Assembly: GCA_002840555.1 (NCBI GenBank)
Contig: PHBJ01000006.1
Coordinates: forward strand, 1 to 46,035
Direction of reading: 5' to 3'
Length of the DNA stretch: 46,035 nucleotides
Source: Deltaproteobacteria bacterium HGW-Deltaproteobacteria-13
GTDB lineage: Bacteria; Desulfobacterota; Syntrophia; Syntrophales; Smithellaceae
Below the pieces are notes generated by a model. The model was not told where the DNA came from. It was given only the letters and a program-made list of their open reading frames with translations, and searched no databases. Of the stretch, positions 37,564 to 44,063 are shown piece after piece. Both the position numbers and the translations under genes were made by a program. Every line of letters begins with the position of its first letter. Position 1 is the first letter of the stretch.

Positions 37564-38940
37564 ATGGATAAGACTAAAGATTCGAGGACCGACTATATTC
37601 AGTTTCTTAGTAATCCACAGAGTCATGGTGTTTGGTCGCTGACTATTCAACCTGAAGCAGCGTCAACGGAAGCATTACGAACCTTACTGAACCTACGAGA
37701 AATGCCATTATACAAATATCGCTATTATGGTGTTGACGAGGATTCTGGACCAGGTATTCCAGCCTTCATAGTTCCAAAATTGTTTGCATATCTTCGATAT
37801 TGTATGCCGAAAAAAAAAGGACAAGATATACCGCAATTATTTCTTTCTGAACGTGAATTATGGGCGCGGCGACATGGAATGCCAAGGCATCGTTATATTG
37901 TGTCTCGCTTTCTTCACGAGATTACCGAAGAACCAAAAAGACTAGGTCCTGAGAAAAAACGCTCACTAGCATCTGCTTTGGGGGTTTTCAAAACTGGATT
38001 CCACATGTGTAGTATAGAAGCAGTGCCAGATAATCCATCTGCATTAGACATTTTTTGTGAGAAAGATAACTCTTACTTCCAAGTATCGGAAGATTTCGAG
38101 GGACGGATCACTATATATGCACTCCAAGAAGAAACATGTCTTGAATTCAAACGACTCTTTGCGGCATTGCCCAACTTTCGTTTTACCTGCGAATCACGCA
38201 AAGTGTTCTCTCCGGAGTCACAATTACTGGCTATGTATATGCCATCTCTCAAAATTACCATGCCTCGAAAGATCCTCCGTGATTCAACAGTCCTGAAAAC
38301 AATCTCTCAGACTTTAAGCGAAGCCCGAGAAGGACGTTTTGTTCATGCTATTAGAGCTATCGGAATTGGAGCGGAAGAGCTTATTGTCGAAGTATTTGAG
38401 ACATATCTTCACGACAAAGCACCAGAAGCACCACTCGGAAATCTTTTGGCAGAGCTAAACTCAAGGATTCAAGATATCCAGAACGGAGCAAAGCCAAAGA
38501 CTAAGTCACCGTCAGGCAATGTAAAAAAATCACTTGGAACAATCATATCATCAGAAAAGAAGGGGGCCGGACAAAGTACGAGGCTATGTTCTCTTTGTGA
38601 AATTTTGTTACAAGAAATCGTGCCGACTATAGAACAACTTGCATCAAAGATTGGTGATATTGAGGAGATCACGGCAAGGCCCCAGAAAACTATCATTTTT
38701 CCTGCACACGTCAACCGGTCTCTTTCGGATCTTGTACCTTTGCGAAATCGCGTTTCACATAGAGTTGACAGACTTGGTGCATCACATAGTGTAACATATC
38801 TTGAAAGCGCACTAGCGCTTAAATCATATATTGTTCTTGCTCTCTGGTGGCAGGAAGAGCGTAAGCAAATTGACTATCGTGTGGGCGCTAAAGAAGCTAT
38901 CAAGAAAGCAGTCGATCGGAATCGTATTGTAGTGGAATAG
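37564..38940 (+). CDS. Unknown protein with C-terminal HEPN-type RNxxxH motif
   Basis: 458 residues from ATG 37564, which has AGGAG 7 bases upstream. A start at 37543 would overlap the GTTAAAC heptamer and lacks a ribosome-binding site. The N-terminal 300 residues match no family I know. A helical block near 275-320 (IGIGAEELIVEVFETYLHD) is followed by a lysine-rich linker, then a helical C-terminal domain (about 338-445) with SDLVPLRNRVSHRVD. R394-N395...H399 fits the Rx4-6H motif of HEPN RNases, which are frequent in toxin, abortive-infection and other defence proteins. Nuclease activity and a defence role are inference. The gene is AT-richer than its gyrase neighbours and shows no promoter of its own. 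Confidence 0.7.
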   Translation: MDKTKDSRTDYIQFLSNPQSHGVWSLTIQPEAASTEALRTLLNLREMPLYKYRYYGVDEDSGPGIPAFIVPKLFAYLRYCMPKKKGQDIPQLFLSERELWARRHGMPRHRYIVSRFLHEITEEPKRLGPEKKRSLASALGVFKTGFHMCSIEAVPDNPSALDIFCEKDNSYFQVSEDFEGRITIYALQEETCLEFKRLFAALPNFRFTCESRKVFSPESQLLAMYMPSLKITMPRKILRDSTVLKTISQTLSEAREGRFVHAIRAIGIGAEELIVEVFETYLHDKAPEAPLGNLLAELNSRIQDIQNGAKPKTKSPSGNVKKSLGTIISSEKKGAGQSTRLCSLCEILLQEIVPTIEQLASKIGDIEEITARPQKTIIFPAHVNRSLSDLVPLRNRVSHRVDRLGASHSVTYLESALALKSYIVLALWWQEERKQIDYRVGAKEAIKKAVDRNRIVVE

Positions 38941-38969
38941 TGTTTTAGAGGCAGCAGAATTTTGTGCGA

Positions 38970-38996
38970 AATTCGGGGGACATAACATTTAATTGG
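38970..38996. repeat. 27-bp direct repeat, copy 1
   Basis: Begins AATTCGGGGGACATAACA and ends TTAATTGG. It is repeated at 39413-39439 with one mismatch. The pattern resembles, from memory, ends associated with REP-associated tyrosine transposases (RAYT, IS200-like). No transposase gene is present here. Confidence 0.8.
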
Positions 38997-39041
38997 GTTG
39001 TAGGCCCGTGGTAGCACCAAGCCATATAAATGATGTTAAGC
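38980..39041 (+). other. attC-like recombination site between the HEPN-like gene and the small membrane gene
   Basis: 62 bp, a typical attC length. It starts with ACATAAC (R''-like, one base off RYYYAAC) and ends with GTTAAGC (39035-39041, fits GTTRRRY). The arms pair imperfectly: AACATTTA with TAAATgatGTT, and TTGG with CCAA, leaving unpaired bases, as in folded attC sites. The small membrane gene starts 10 bases after the R' core. It overlaps copy 1 of the 27-bp repeat. Confidence 0.45.
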
Positions 39042-39051
39042 TAGAATAAAT

Positions 39052-39291
39052 ATGAAATCGAAAATTATAATAATTAATGCCTTATTTGCCATTGTTGATG
39101 CTTTTTTGATTATTACAGGATATTTGAATTTTAATTCAATTTTCCACAATCATATAATAACCTTATTAGTTGTACATGGTGATGGTTATTTAGGCTTGTT
39201 TTGGCTGCTTTGTTTTGTTCAAGACCTATTAATATTGAATTTATTAATATTGATTTTTTATTTTATCAAGAAACTAGTTGTAACTTGTTAA
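39052..39291 (+). CDS. Tiny two-helix membrane protein, unknown
   Basis: 79 residues, very hydrophobic. Two or three membrane stretches are visible (about 4-25, 34-56, 57-76), separated by an NSIFHNH turn and a GDGYLG turn. The composition is strongly AT-rich (many Ile, Leu, Phe, Asn codons), unlike the core genes, which suggests transfer. There is only a weak ribosome-binding site (TAGAA). It sits between the attC-like elements at 39035 and 39312, so it would be a cassette of about 0.3-0.5 kb. No family was recognised. Confidence 0.55.
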   Translation: MKSKIIIINALFAIVDAFLIITGYLNFNSIFHNHIITLLVVHGDGYLGLFWLLCFVQDLLILNLLILIFYFIKKLVVTC

Positions 39292-39310
39292 AAGGTCTTA
39301 ATAAAAAATA

Positions 39311-39366
39311 CGCTTAACCAGCCAATACAGCAGATCGCTAAGCGCCGGCTGATTTTTTCGTTATAA
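39311..39366 (+). other. RYYYAAC core plus hairpin (attC R''-like / terminator) after the small membrane gene
   Basis: GCTTAAC at 39312-39318 fits RYYYAAC and is the exact complement of GTTAAGC, the heptamer that opens this same gene unit. It is followed by CAGCC...GGCTG (39319-39323 with 39347-39351), then six T, so it may also terminate transcription. GTTATAA at 39360-39366 ends a stretch of attC-like length (55 bp), although it does not fit the R' consensus. Confidence 0.5.
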
Positions 39367-39380
39367 ATTTCTTTGCAATT

Positions 39381-39403
39381 TGCTCCACTTGTTCAATAAG
39401 CAA
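39381..39403. repeat. 23-bp direct repeat, copy 1
   Basis: TGCTCCACTTGTTCAATAAG followed by CAA, identical to 40475-40497. The second copy sits just before archease, so this copy may be a duplicate of the archease upstream region made when the ankyrin-gene segment was inserted. Confidence 0.85.
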
Positions 39404-39412
39404 GATTGGGGT

Positions 39413-39439
39413 AATTCGGGGGACATAACACTTAATTGG
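39413..39439. repeat. 27-bp direct repeat, copy 2
   Basis: Matches 38970-38996 at 26 of 27 positions. It is 10 bases after copy 1 of the 23-bp repeat and about 105 bases before the ankyrin gene. Between them lies a GCCGACA/TGTCGGC hairpin (39471-39488). Confidence 0.8.
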
Positions 39440-39493
39440 ATGAAAAGGGGAAGATCAAAACCAGTATTAGGCCGACAGTGTTGTCGGCGTTTG

Positions 39494-39526
39494 CAACATT
39501 ACCGATCCGTAGAAACAATGTTGGGC
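39494..39526 (+). other. GTTRRRY heptamer (attC R'-like) before the ankyrin gene
   Basis: GTTGGGC at 39520-39526 fits GTTRRRY and lies 18 bases before the ankyrin ATG. CAACATT (39494-39500) pairs with AATGTTG (39517-39523), forming a stem that includes the core, and the GCCGACA/TGTCGGC hairpin lies upstream. Confidence 0.45.
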
Positions 39527-39544
39527 GGCACTTAGCGAGGAATT

Positions 39545-40294
39545 ATGAAGCCACTTGAGTTAGAAGATAAAGGACTTCCAAGATGGTTGAGAATCTGTGG
39601 AACCATTGTAGTGATACTCTGTGCGGTGCTATGTGTCCGAATCGTTTGGGAACAGACAATTCTGACATGGAGAAATGGTCCACAAATGATCGGATTCTCA
39701 CTTGTACACTCCAGCCCTCTGGCGCTATTGGTTCTCACTCCTCCTATGGTATACCTGTGGTTATGCGTGCTTCTTTTTGCCCTTGGTCGACGACTAATCC
39801 TCAAACGCCGTGTACCACGAAGCATCCTTGTCGATCTCACAGCCGCCCTAATGGTGTTGGGTGTTCTCTGGATACCCTATGGTACATGGCAATGGCTGTT
39901 TGCTGCACGCCTTGCAAAAACACCGTACGCATCTGATTTTCTCGGCACGGCATGCTGTAGGGGCGACCTTTGGACTGTAAAAGCGCTTGTATCGGCCGGT
40001 GTTCCAGTCAGCGAAGCAGAGCCGCGTGAGGGTCTAACGCCTCTTCATCTTGCAGCGCGATGCAACCAAATGCAGGCGATGAAGGTTCTCCTTTCTAAAG
40101 GCGCTGCCTTGGATACAACCAATAGATATGGAGATTCTCCGCTCCAGGAAGCAATTGCGCGAGGAAACACAGAGGTCGCTCATTTGCTGCAAGCGAGAGG
40201 TGCCCACTGTATCAAGGGAACCGACGCGCAGAAGGAGAAGGCTGTTAACGAAATTGTCATGGAGGATATACACAGGGTGGTCGAGAAAAAGTAG
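39545..40294 (+). CDS. Membrane-anchored ankyrin-repeat protein
   Basis: 249 residues. Three hydrophobic segments (about 14-36, 55-80, 96-120) form an N-terminal membrane domain. The rest (about 130-230) is ankyrin repeats: LGTACCRGDLWTVKALVSAG, then EGLTPLHLAARCNQMQAMKV with LLSKGA, then YGDSPLQEAIARGNTEVAHL with LQARGA. The middle unit fits the consensus well (TPLHLAA). Ankyrin arrays bind proteins, so the membrane part probably places a binding platform on the cytoplasmic side. The start ATG has GCGAGG close by (4 bases). It has cassette-like borders and no recognisable promoter. Confidence 0.75.
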   Translation: MKPLELEDKGLPRWLRICGTIVVILCAVLCVRIVWEQTILTWRNGPQMIGFSLVHSSPLALLVLTPPMVYLWLCVLLFALGRRLILKRRVPRSILVDLTAALMVLGVLWIPYGTWQWLFAARLAKTPYASDFLGTACCRGDLWTVKALVSAGVPVSEAEPREGLTPLHLAARCNQMQAMKVLLSKGAALDTTNRYGDSPLQEAIARGNTEVAHLLQARGAHCIKGTDAQKEKAVNEIVMEDIHRVVEKK

Positions 40295-40303
40295 TGACGT
40301 GCC

Positions 40304-40330
40304 ACCCAATTCGTTCGCGTGGACGCCACC
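40304..40330 (+). other. Degenerate attC-like start after the ankyrin gene
   Basis: ACCCAAT (40304-40310) is near RYYYAAC, and near the complement of GTTGGGC (two mismatches). It is followed by TCGTTCGCGTGGACGCC, which resembles the L'' region of many environmental attC sites. The matching L' and R' halves were not found, so the site looks truncated. A 9-bp hairpin GCTTTGTAT/ATACAAAGC follows at 40368-40389. Confidence 0.35.
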
Positions 40331-40474
40331 TGCTAATTCGAATTCGTGGTTGCCTTCCTCAGAGAGAGCTTTGTATAAACATACAAAGCAACAAACCGGT
40401 CTTCTGGAGAATTTGAGTCATACCTTTGGCTATATGAGCATTGGCACAACGCCTTTAAATATTCCTATGAAGTA

Positions 40475-40497
40475 TGCTCCACTTGTTCAATAAGCAA
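40475..40497. repeat. 23-bp direct repeat, copy 2
   Basis: Identical to 39381-39403, 1,094 bp away. It ends 20 bases before the archease ATG. TTGTTC within it (40483-40488) plus TATACT at 40506-40511 (17-base spacer) could form a weak archease promoter. Confidence 0.85.
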
Positions 40498-40517
40498 TAT
40501 TCAGTTATACTCTCCTC

Positions 40518-40940
40518 ATGTCGAACTACAAATATTTTGACCATACGGCTGATATCGGTGTTGAAGTTACAGGCCGGACCAGAAAAGAGCTTTTTGTGAA
40601 CGCCGCTGGGGCTTTGTTTGATGTAATGATTGAAAGCAAAACCGGGGAGAAGTCGGTAAAACAGCATAAAAAAATAACGATCGAAGGTGCGGATGTTGCC
40701 GATTTGCTGATTAATTTTTTGCGGGAGCTTCTTTATCTGTTCAATGGCGAACAATTCATAACAATTAGTTACGAAATCATTAAGTTTAAAAATAAGGAAT
40801 TAGCGGTACAATTGACGGGGGAATCATTTAACAACAAAAAGCATGTGATTAAAAACGAGATCAAGGCGGTAACCTATTCGGGCTTGACCGTGGAAAGAGT
40901 AAAGGTGGGTTGGAAGGCAAGGATCATTTTTGATGTCTGA
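40518..40940 (+). CDS. Archease, RtcB cofactor
   Basis: 140 residues, full length. N-terminal FDHTADIG with metal-binding D12, then the EIKAVTYSGLTVE block and the C-terminal GWKARIIFDV with D139. Archease speeds up guanylylation of RtcB and lets it turn over. At the end of the KAVTY block most family members have H (TYHG) but this one has S121. There is no ribosome-binding site before the ATG. rtcB follows 236 bp downstream, which supports the assignment. The gap contains two dispersed repeats. Confidence 0.93.
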   Translation: MSNYKYFDHTADIGVEVTGRTRKELFVNAAGALFDVMIESKTGEKSVKQHKKITIEGADVADLLINFLRELLYLFNGEQFITISYEIIKFKNKELAVQLTGESFNNKKHVIKNEIKAVTYSGLTVERVKVGWKARIIFDV

Positions 40941-40970
40941 TGGCCTCGTAAAAATTACGGGTAAAGATTT

Positions 40971-41062
40971 CCCCCTTTTGTCAAGGGGGAGTAAGGGGGA
41001 TTTGTCAATCAGGGCAATTCAATAAAATCTCCCCTAACCCCTCTTTAAAAAAGAGGGGGATA
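40971..41062. repeat. C-rich/G-rich inverted repeat element
   Basis: About 92 bp with hairpins CCCCCTT-ttgtc-AAGGGGG (40972-40990) and CCCCTCTTT-aaa-AAAGAGGGG (41039-41059). The right side of the first hairpin is roughly the inverse of the left side of the second, so the whole element folds back on itself. It is a non-coding REP/MITE-like element. Confidence 0.8.
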
Positions 41063-41115
41063 ACTCATTTGAAAATGAGGTGTTTTAAATCAATTACATA
41101 CTAACCGAATCTTAT

Positions 41116-41155
41116 CCACCTCCGTCACTGCGTGACACCTCCGCCAGCGGAGGAC
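41116..41155. repeat. 40-bp dispersed intergenic repeat, copy 2
   Basis: Matches 3323-3362 at 39 of 40 positions. It ends 21 bp before the rtcB start. Reading rtcB from further upstream would make the repeat coding, which argues against such a start. Confidence 0.85.
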
Positions 41156-41176
41156 ATTTATTGGAAGAGAATTGTT

Positions 41177-42619
41177 ATGTCTGAAATAAAATTGGAGCGT
41201 ATGGATGATAACAGGTGGTTGCTTCCTCAAACAGGAGGAATGCGTGTGCCGGGGATTATCTACGCCAATGAAAAAATCTATCAGCTCTTACGTGGCGACG
41301 AAAGCGCGAAGCAAGTGGCCAATGTCGCGCATTTGCCCGGCATCGTGAATTATTCCCTGGCCATGCCCGATGTGCATTGGGGGTATGGCTTCCCCATCGG
41401 CGGCGTGGCGGCCTTTGAAATGGATAACGGCATTATTTCGCCGGGCGGCGTGGGCTATGATATCAATTGCGGCTGTCGTCTGATGACAACGAATTTAACC
41501 CTGGGCGATATTAAAGACAAACTCAAAGATTTAACCACTGCCCTGTATCAGCATATCCCATCAGGAGTCGGTTCGACCGGTTCGGTAAAATTATCGGGCA
41601 GGGATCAGAAAAAGGTGCTCGAAGATGGCGCGGCCTGGGCAGTCAAAGCGGGGTTCGGTTTACAGGAGGATCTGGAAACAACGGAAGACGGCGGAGCCAT
41701 CAAAGGCGCCGATCCGGAGCAGGTATCGACGCGTGCTATGGAGCGCGGCAAGCAGCAGTTGGGCACGCTGGGTTCCGGCAATCATTTTCTGGAAATTGAG
41801 GTTGTACAGGAAATCTTTGATGAAGAAGCGGCCCGAGTCTTTGGTTTGCGCAAAGGGCAGATTGCCGTCATGATTCATACCGGTTCGCGAGGCCTGGGTT
41901 ATCAGATTTGCGATGATTATCTGGCGTTGATGGTGAAGCACGCTAACGAGACGGGCATAGAGCTTCCGGACAGACAACTGGCCTGCGCGTATCTTGAGTC
42001 GGGCCGAGGGAAAAATTATCTGGCGGCCATGGCCTGCGGCGCCAATTACGCCTGGGCCAACCGGCAAATTCTGATGCATCGAACACGGGAAGTATTTGAA
42101 AAGACACTGCGCCTGTCGCCGCGTGAAGTGAATATGCGATTGGTTTATGACGTCTGCCATAACATCGCCAAGATAGAAGAATTCAACATCGGCGGAATCA
42201 TGAAAAAACTTTGCGTTCACCGCAAAGGCGCGACACGCGCTTTTCCTGCCGGACATGAAGCGGTGCCGGAGCGTTATAGAAAAGTCGGCCAGCCGGTGCT
42301 GATTCCCGGCGATATGGGCAGCGGTTCGTACGTGTTGGTCGGTCAGGAAAAGGCAATGACCGAGACTTTCGGCAGCGCCTGTCATGGAGCGGGGCGGGTG
42401 ATGAGCCGAACGCAGGCGATCAAAACCAGCCGCGGACGTTCAATTGCCCGCGAACTTGCTGTCAAAGGTGTGTTGGTGATGGCCGGCTCGAAAGGAACGC
42501 TCAGCGAAGAAATGCCCGAAGCTTATAAAAATGTGCAGGACGTTGTCGAAGTAATGCATAATGCGGGCATTGCCAGAAAAGTGGCAAGACTTAAATCTTT
42601 ATCTTGTATTAAGGGTTAG
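41177..42619 (+). CDS. rtcB: RNA-splicing ligase RtcB
   Basis: 480 residues from ATG 41177, chosen because GGAAGAG lies upstream and the longer frame runs into a dispersed repeat. RtcB joins RNA 2',3'-cyclic phosphate (or 3'-phosphate) and 5'-OH ends, using GTP and manganese. Metal ligands include C98 in YDINCGCRLM and the His residues of LGSGNHFLE and HTGSRGLG. The guanylylated histidine is H348 in HRKGATRAFPAGHE. The end GSKGTLSEEMPEAYKNVQDVV is also typical. Its partner archease lies upstream. The role may be RNA repair; no tRNA intron or RtcR regulator is visible. Confidence 0.96.
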   Translation: MSEIKLERMDDNRWLLPQTGGMRVPGIIYANEKIYQLLRGDESAKQVANVAHLPGIVNYSLAMPDVHWGYGFPIGGVAAFEMDNGIISPGGVGYDINCGCRLMTTNLTLGDIKDKLKDLTTALYQHIPSGVGSTGSVKLSGRDQKKVLEDGAAWAVKAGFGLQEDLETTEDGGAIKGADPEQVSTRAMERGKQQLGTLGSGNHFLEIEVVQEIFDEEAARVFGLRKGQIAVMIHTGSRGLGYQICDDYLALMVKHANETGIELPDRQLACAYLESGRGKNYLAAMACGANYAWANRQILMHRTREVFEKTLRLSPREVNMRLVYDVCHNIAKIEEFNIGGIMKKLCVHRKGATRAFPAGHEAVPERYRKVGQPVLIPGDMGSGSYVLVGQEKAMTETFGSACHGAGRVMSRTQAIKTSRGRSIARELAVKGVLVMAGSKGTLSEEMPEAYKNVQDVVEVMHNAGIARKVARLKSLSCIKG

Positions 42620-42649
42620 TGCCAAGACACAGTCAAGACTTTCACGTCT

Positions 42650-42744
42650 GTCATTCCGGGCTTGACCCGGAATCCAGGCGTCGTCCCCGCGTAGGCGGGG
42701 AACCAGGTCCAATAATACTGGATTCCCGCCTTCGCGGGAATGAC
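42650..42744. repeat. Dispersed palindromic repeat after rtcB
   Basis: A 95-bp element bounded by GTCATTCC and GGAATGAC, with inner GGGCTTGACCC and CCCGCCTTCGCGGG hairpins and CCCGCGTAGGCGGGG in the middle. It is the same family as 34753-34832. Confidence 0.85.
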
Positions 42745-42824
42745 AATTAAGATAAAATTCTATCTTGTGGAAAAATAAATAAAGCTGTTATAGATACTTT
42801 TATCACTAAACTGCGGAGACGGAT

Positions 42825-43127
42825 ATGACAGAAATCATTTTTGACGAGAATGAAGACTGGGAAGAGAGGATTCTTTGCAGCGATGAATCTTGTATCGGCA
42901 CCATCGGTCCCGACGGCAAATGCAGGGAATGCGGCAAACCCTATGATGGTAAATTGCCGGAAGGAAAAGTTTTAGAAAGCGTTCATGAAAGAGTTCCGGA
43001 AGAAAAAGTTTCCATCGATACTCAGCCAGATGACGATTGGGAGACAAGAGTGCTGTGTCCGGACGGGTCCTGCATCGGCGTCATTGGGCCCGACGGTAAA
43101 TGCAAGGAATGCGGGAAATCGCTATAA
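42825..43127 (+). CDS. Small protein with two tandem zinc ribbons
   Basis: 100 residues made of two near-identical units joined by a charged linker. Unit 1 (11-38) has C18-x4-C23-x9-C33-x2-C36. Unit 2 (71-98) has C78-x4-C83-x9-C93-x2-C96. Each unit reads DWExRxLC, then SCIG(T/V)IGPDGKC(R/K)ECGK. The spacing fits two four-cysteine zinc sites, so each unit is a rubredoxin/zinc-ribbon-like knuckle, duplicated within the gene. The function is unknown; it could bind protein or nucleic acid. It starts at ATG 42825 with GGAG upstream and lies 9 bp before the acyltransferase, so they are probably co-transcribed. Confidence 0.8.
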   Translation: MTEIIFDENEDWEERILCSDESCIGTIGPDGKCRECGKPYDGKLPEGKVLESVHERVPEEKVSIDTQPDDDWETRVLCPDGSCIGVIGPDGKCKECGKSL

Positions 43128-43136
43128 ACATAAATT

Positions 43137-44018
43137 ATGCCTGTTGAAAAAACAAAAACCACGCAGAGAGTATTGTTTGTTTTTCGATGCATCCCTAAAA
43201 ATGTACGCATGGGATTTTTCTTAACCCTTTTCTCTCTTTTTTATTATTTGAGCGCTAAGAACCGTTTGATAGTTTTACACAATCTCCAGCGTTCGTTTCC
43301 GGAAAAAGACACAAAAGAAATAATTAAAATCGCCAAAGGCGTCTATCGCCATTTTGCGACAGTTGCCGCGGAATTCTTCGACATGCCCGTCATTACCAAA
43401 GAAAATATGCATCAATGGATTGAGTATGAAGGTCTGGAACATTACGAGGCGGCCATCGCCAAGGGCAAAGGATTGCTTTCCATCGTGGCTCATTTCGGCA
43501 ACTGGGAACTGCTGCCGATTACCGTGCCGATGGTTGCCAAGCCGATGCATATCGTCTATCGGCCGCTGGACAATCCGGCCATTGATAATATAGTGGAGTA
43601 TGTGCGCACCAAAAACGGCAACGAACTGATTCCCAAGGGCGGCTCGGGGAAACGGGTGATGGAATTATTAAAGGAGAATCAAATTATCGGAATCTTAAGC
43701 GATCAGAATGTTGCCGCCTATGAGGGAATCTTTGTTGATTTCTTCGGTCGGCCAGCCTGCACGGGCGCAGGCCTGGCGGTAATGGCCCTTCGCTCCAACG
43801 CTCCGGTCATCGCGATTTTTCCGGCCAGACAAAAAAATGGCAAATACAAGGCCATTGTCAAACCGGCTATCGAAGCTGTCAACACGGGTGATTATCATGC
43901 AGATCTTGTAACGAATACGCAGCGTTTTACAAAGATTATCGAAGAGGTTGTCCGCGAATACCCGGAGCAGTGGTTCTGGTTCCACCAGCGCTGGAAAACA
44001 AAACCATATCAGCAATAA
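43137..44018 (+). CDS. Lipid A-type lysophospholipid acyltransferase (HtrB/LpxL-like)
   Basis: 293 residues of the LPLAT/LpxL family, which transfers fatty acyl chains to lipid A precursors or related lipids at the inner membrane. The catalytic HX4E motif is H119-F-G-N-W-E124. IVYRPLDNPAI, GILSDQN and FFGRPACTGAGLAVMAL are the other family blocks. An N-terminal hydrophobic segment (about 26-38) anchors it. The end (about 280-292) reads FWFHQRWKTKP. It is about 80% identical by eye to the first 290 residues of the next gene, so the two arose by tandem duplication. Confidence 0.9.
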   Translation: MPVEKTKTTQRVLFVFRCIPKNVRMGFFLTLFSLFYYLSAKNRLIVLHNLQRSFPEKDTKEIIKIAKGVYRHFATVAAEFFDMPVITKENMHQWIEYEGLEHYEAAIAKGKGLLSIVAHFGNWELLPITVPMVAKPMHIVYRPLDNPAIDNIVEYVRTKNGNELIPKGGSGKRVMELLKENQIIGILSDQNVAAYEGIFVDFFGRPACTGAGLAVMALRSNAPVIAIFPARQKNGKYKAIVKPAIEAVNTGDYHADLVTNTQRFTKIIEEVVREYPEQWFWFHQRWKTKPYQQ

Positions 44019-44063
44019 ATAAACGGATTTCAAGCGCCACATTAAATATGAAGATGATGACAT

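Noticed and set aside
37388-40517. A phage or IS insertion carrying the accessory block
   Set aside because: No integrase, transposase, phage structural gene or target-site pair bounding the whole block was found. Only partial repeats (23 and 27 bp) are seen.
41132-41176. N-terminal extension of RtcB from 41132
   Set aside because: The extension falls in a dispersed repeat and is proline-rich without family similarity. The ATG at 41177 has a ribosome-binding site.
41660-42385. A 241-codon open frame opposite rtcB
   Set aside because: It lies wholly within a certain gene. High-GC third positions leave few stops on the opposite strand, and the predicted protein has no recognisable motif.
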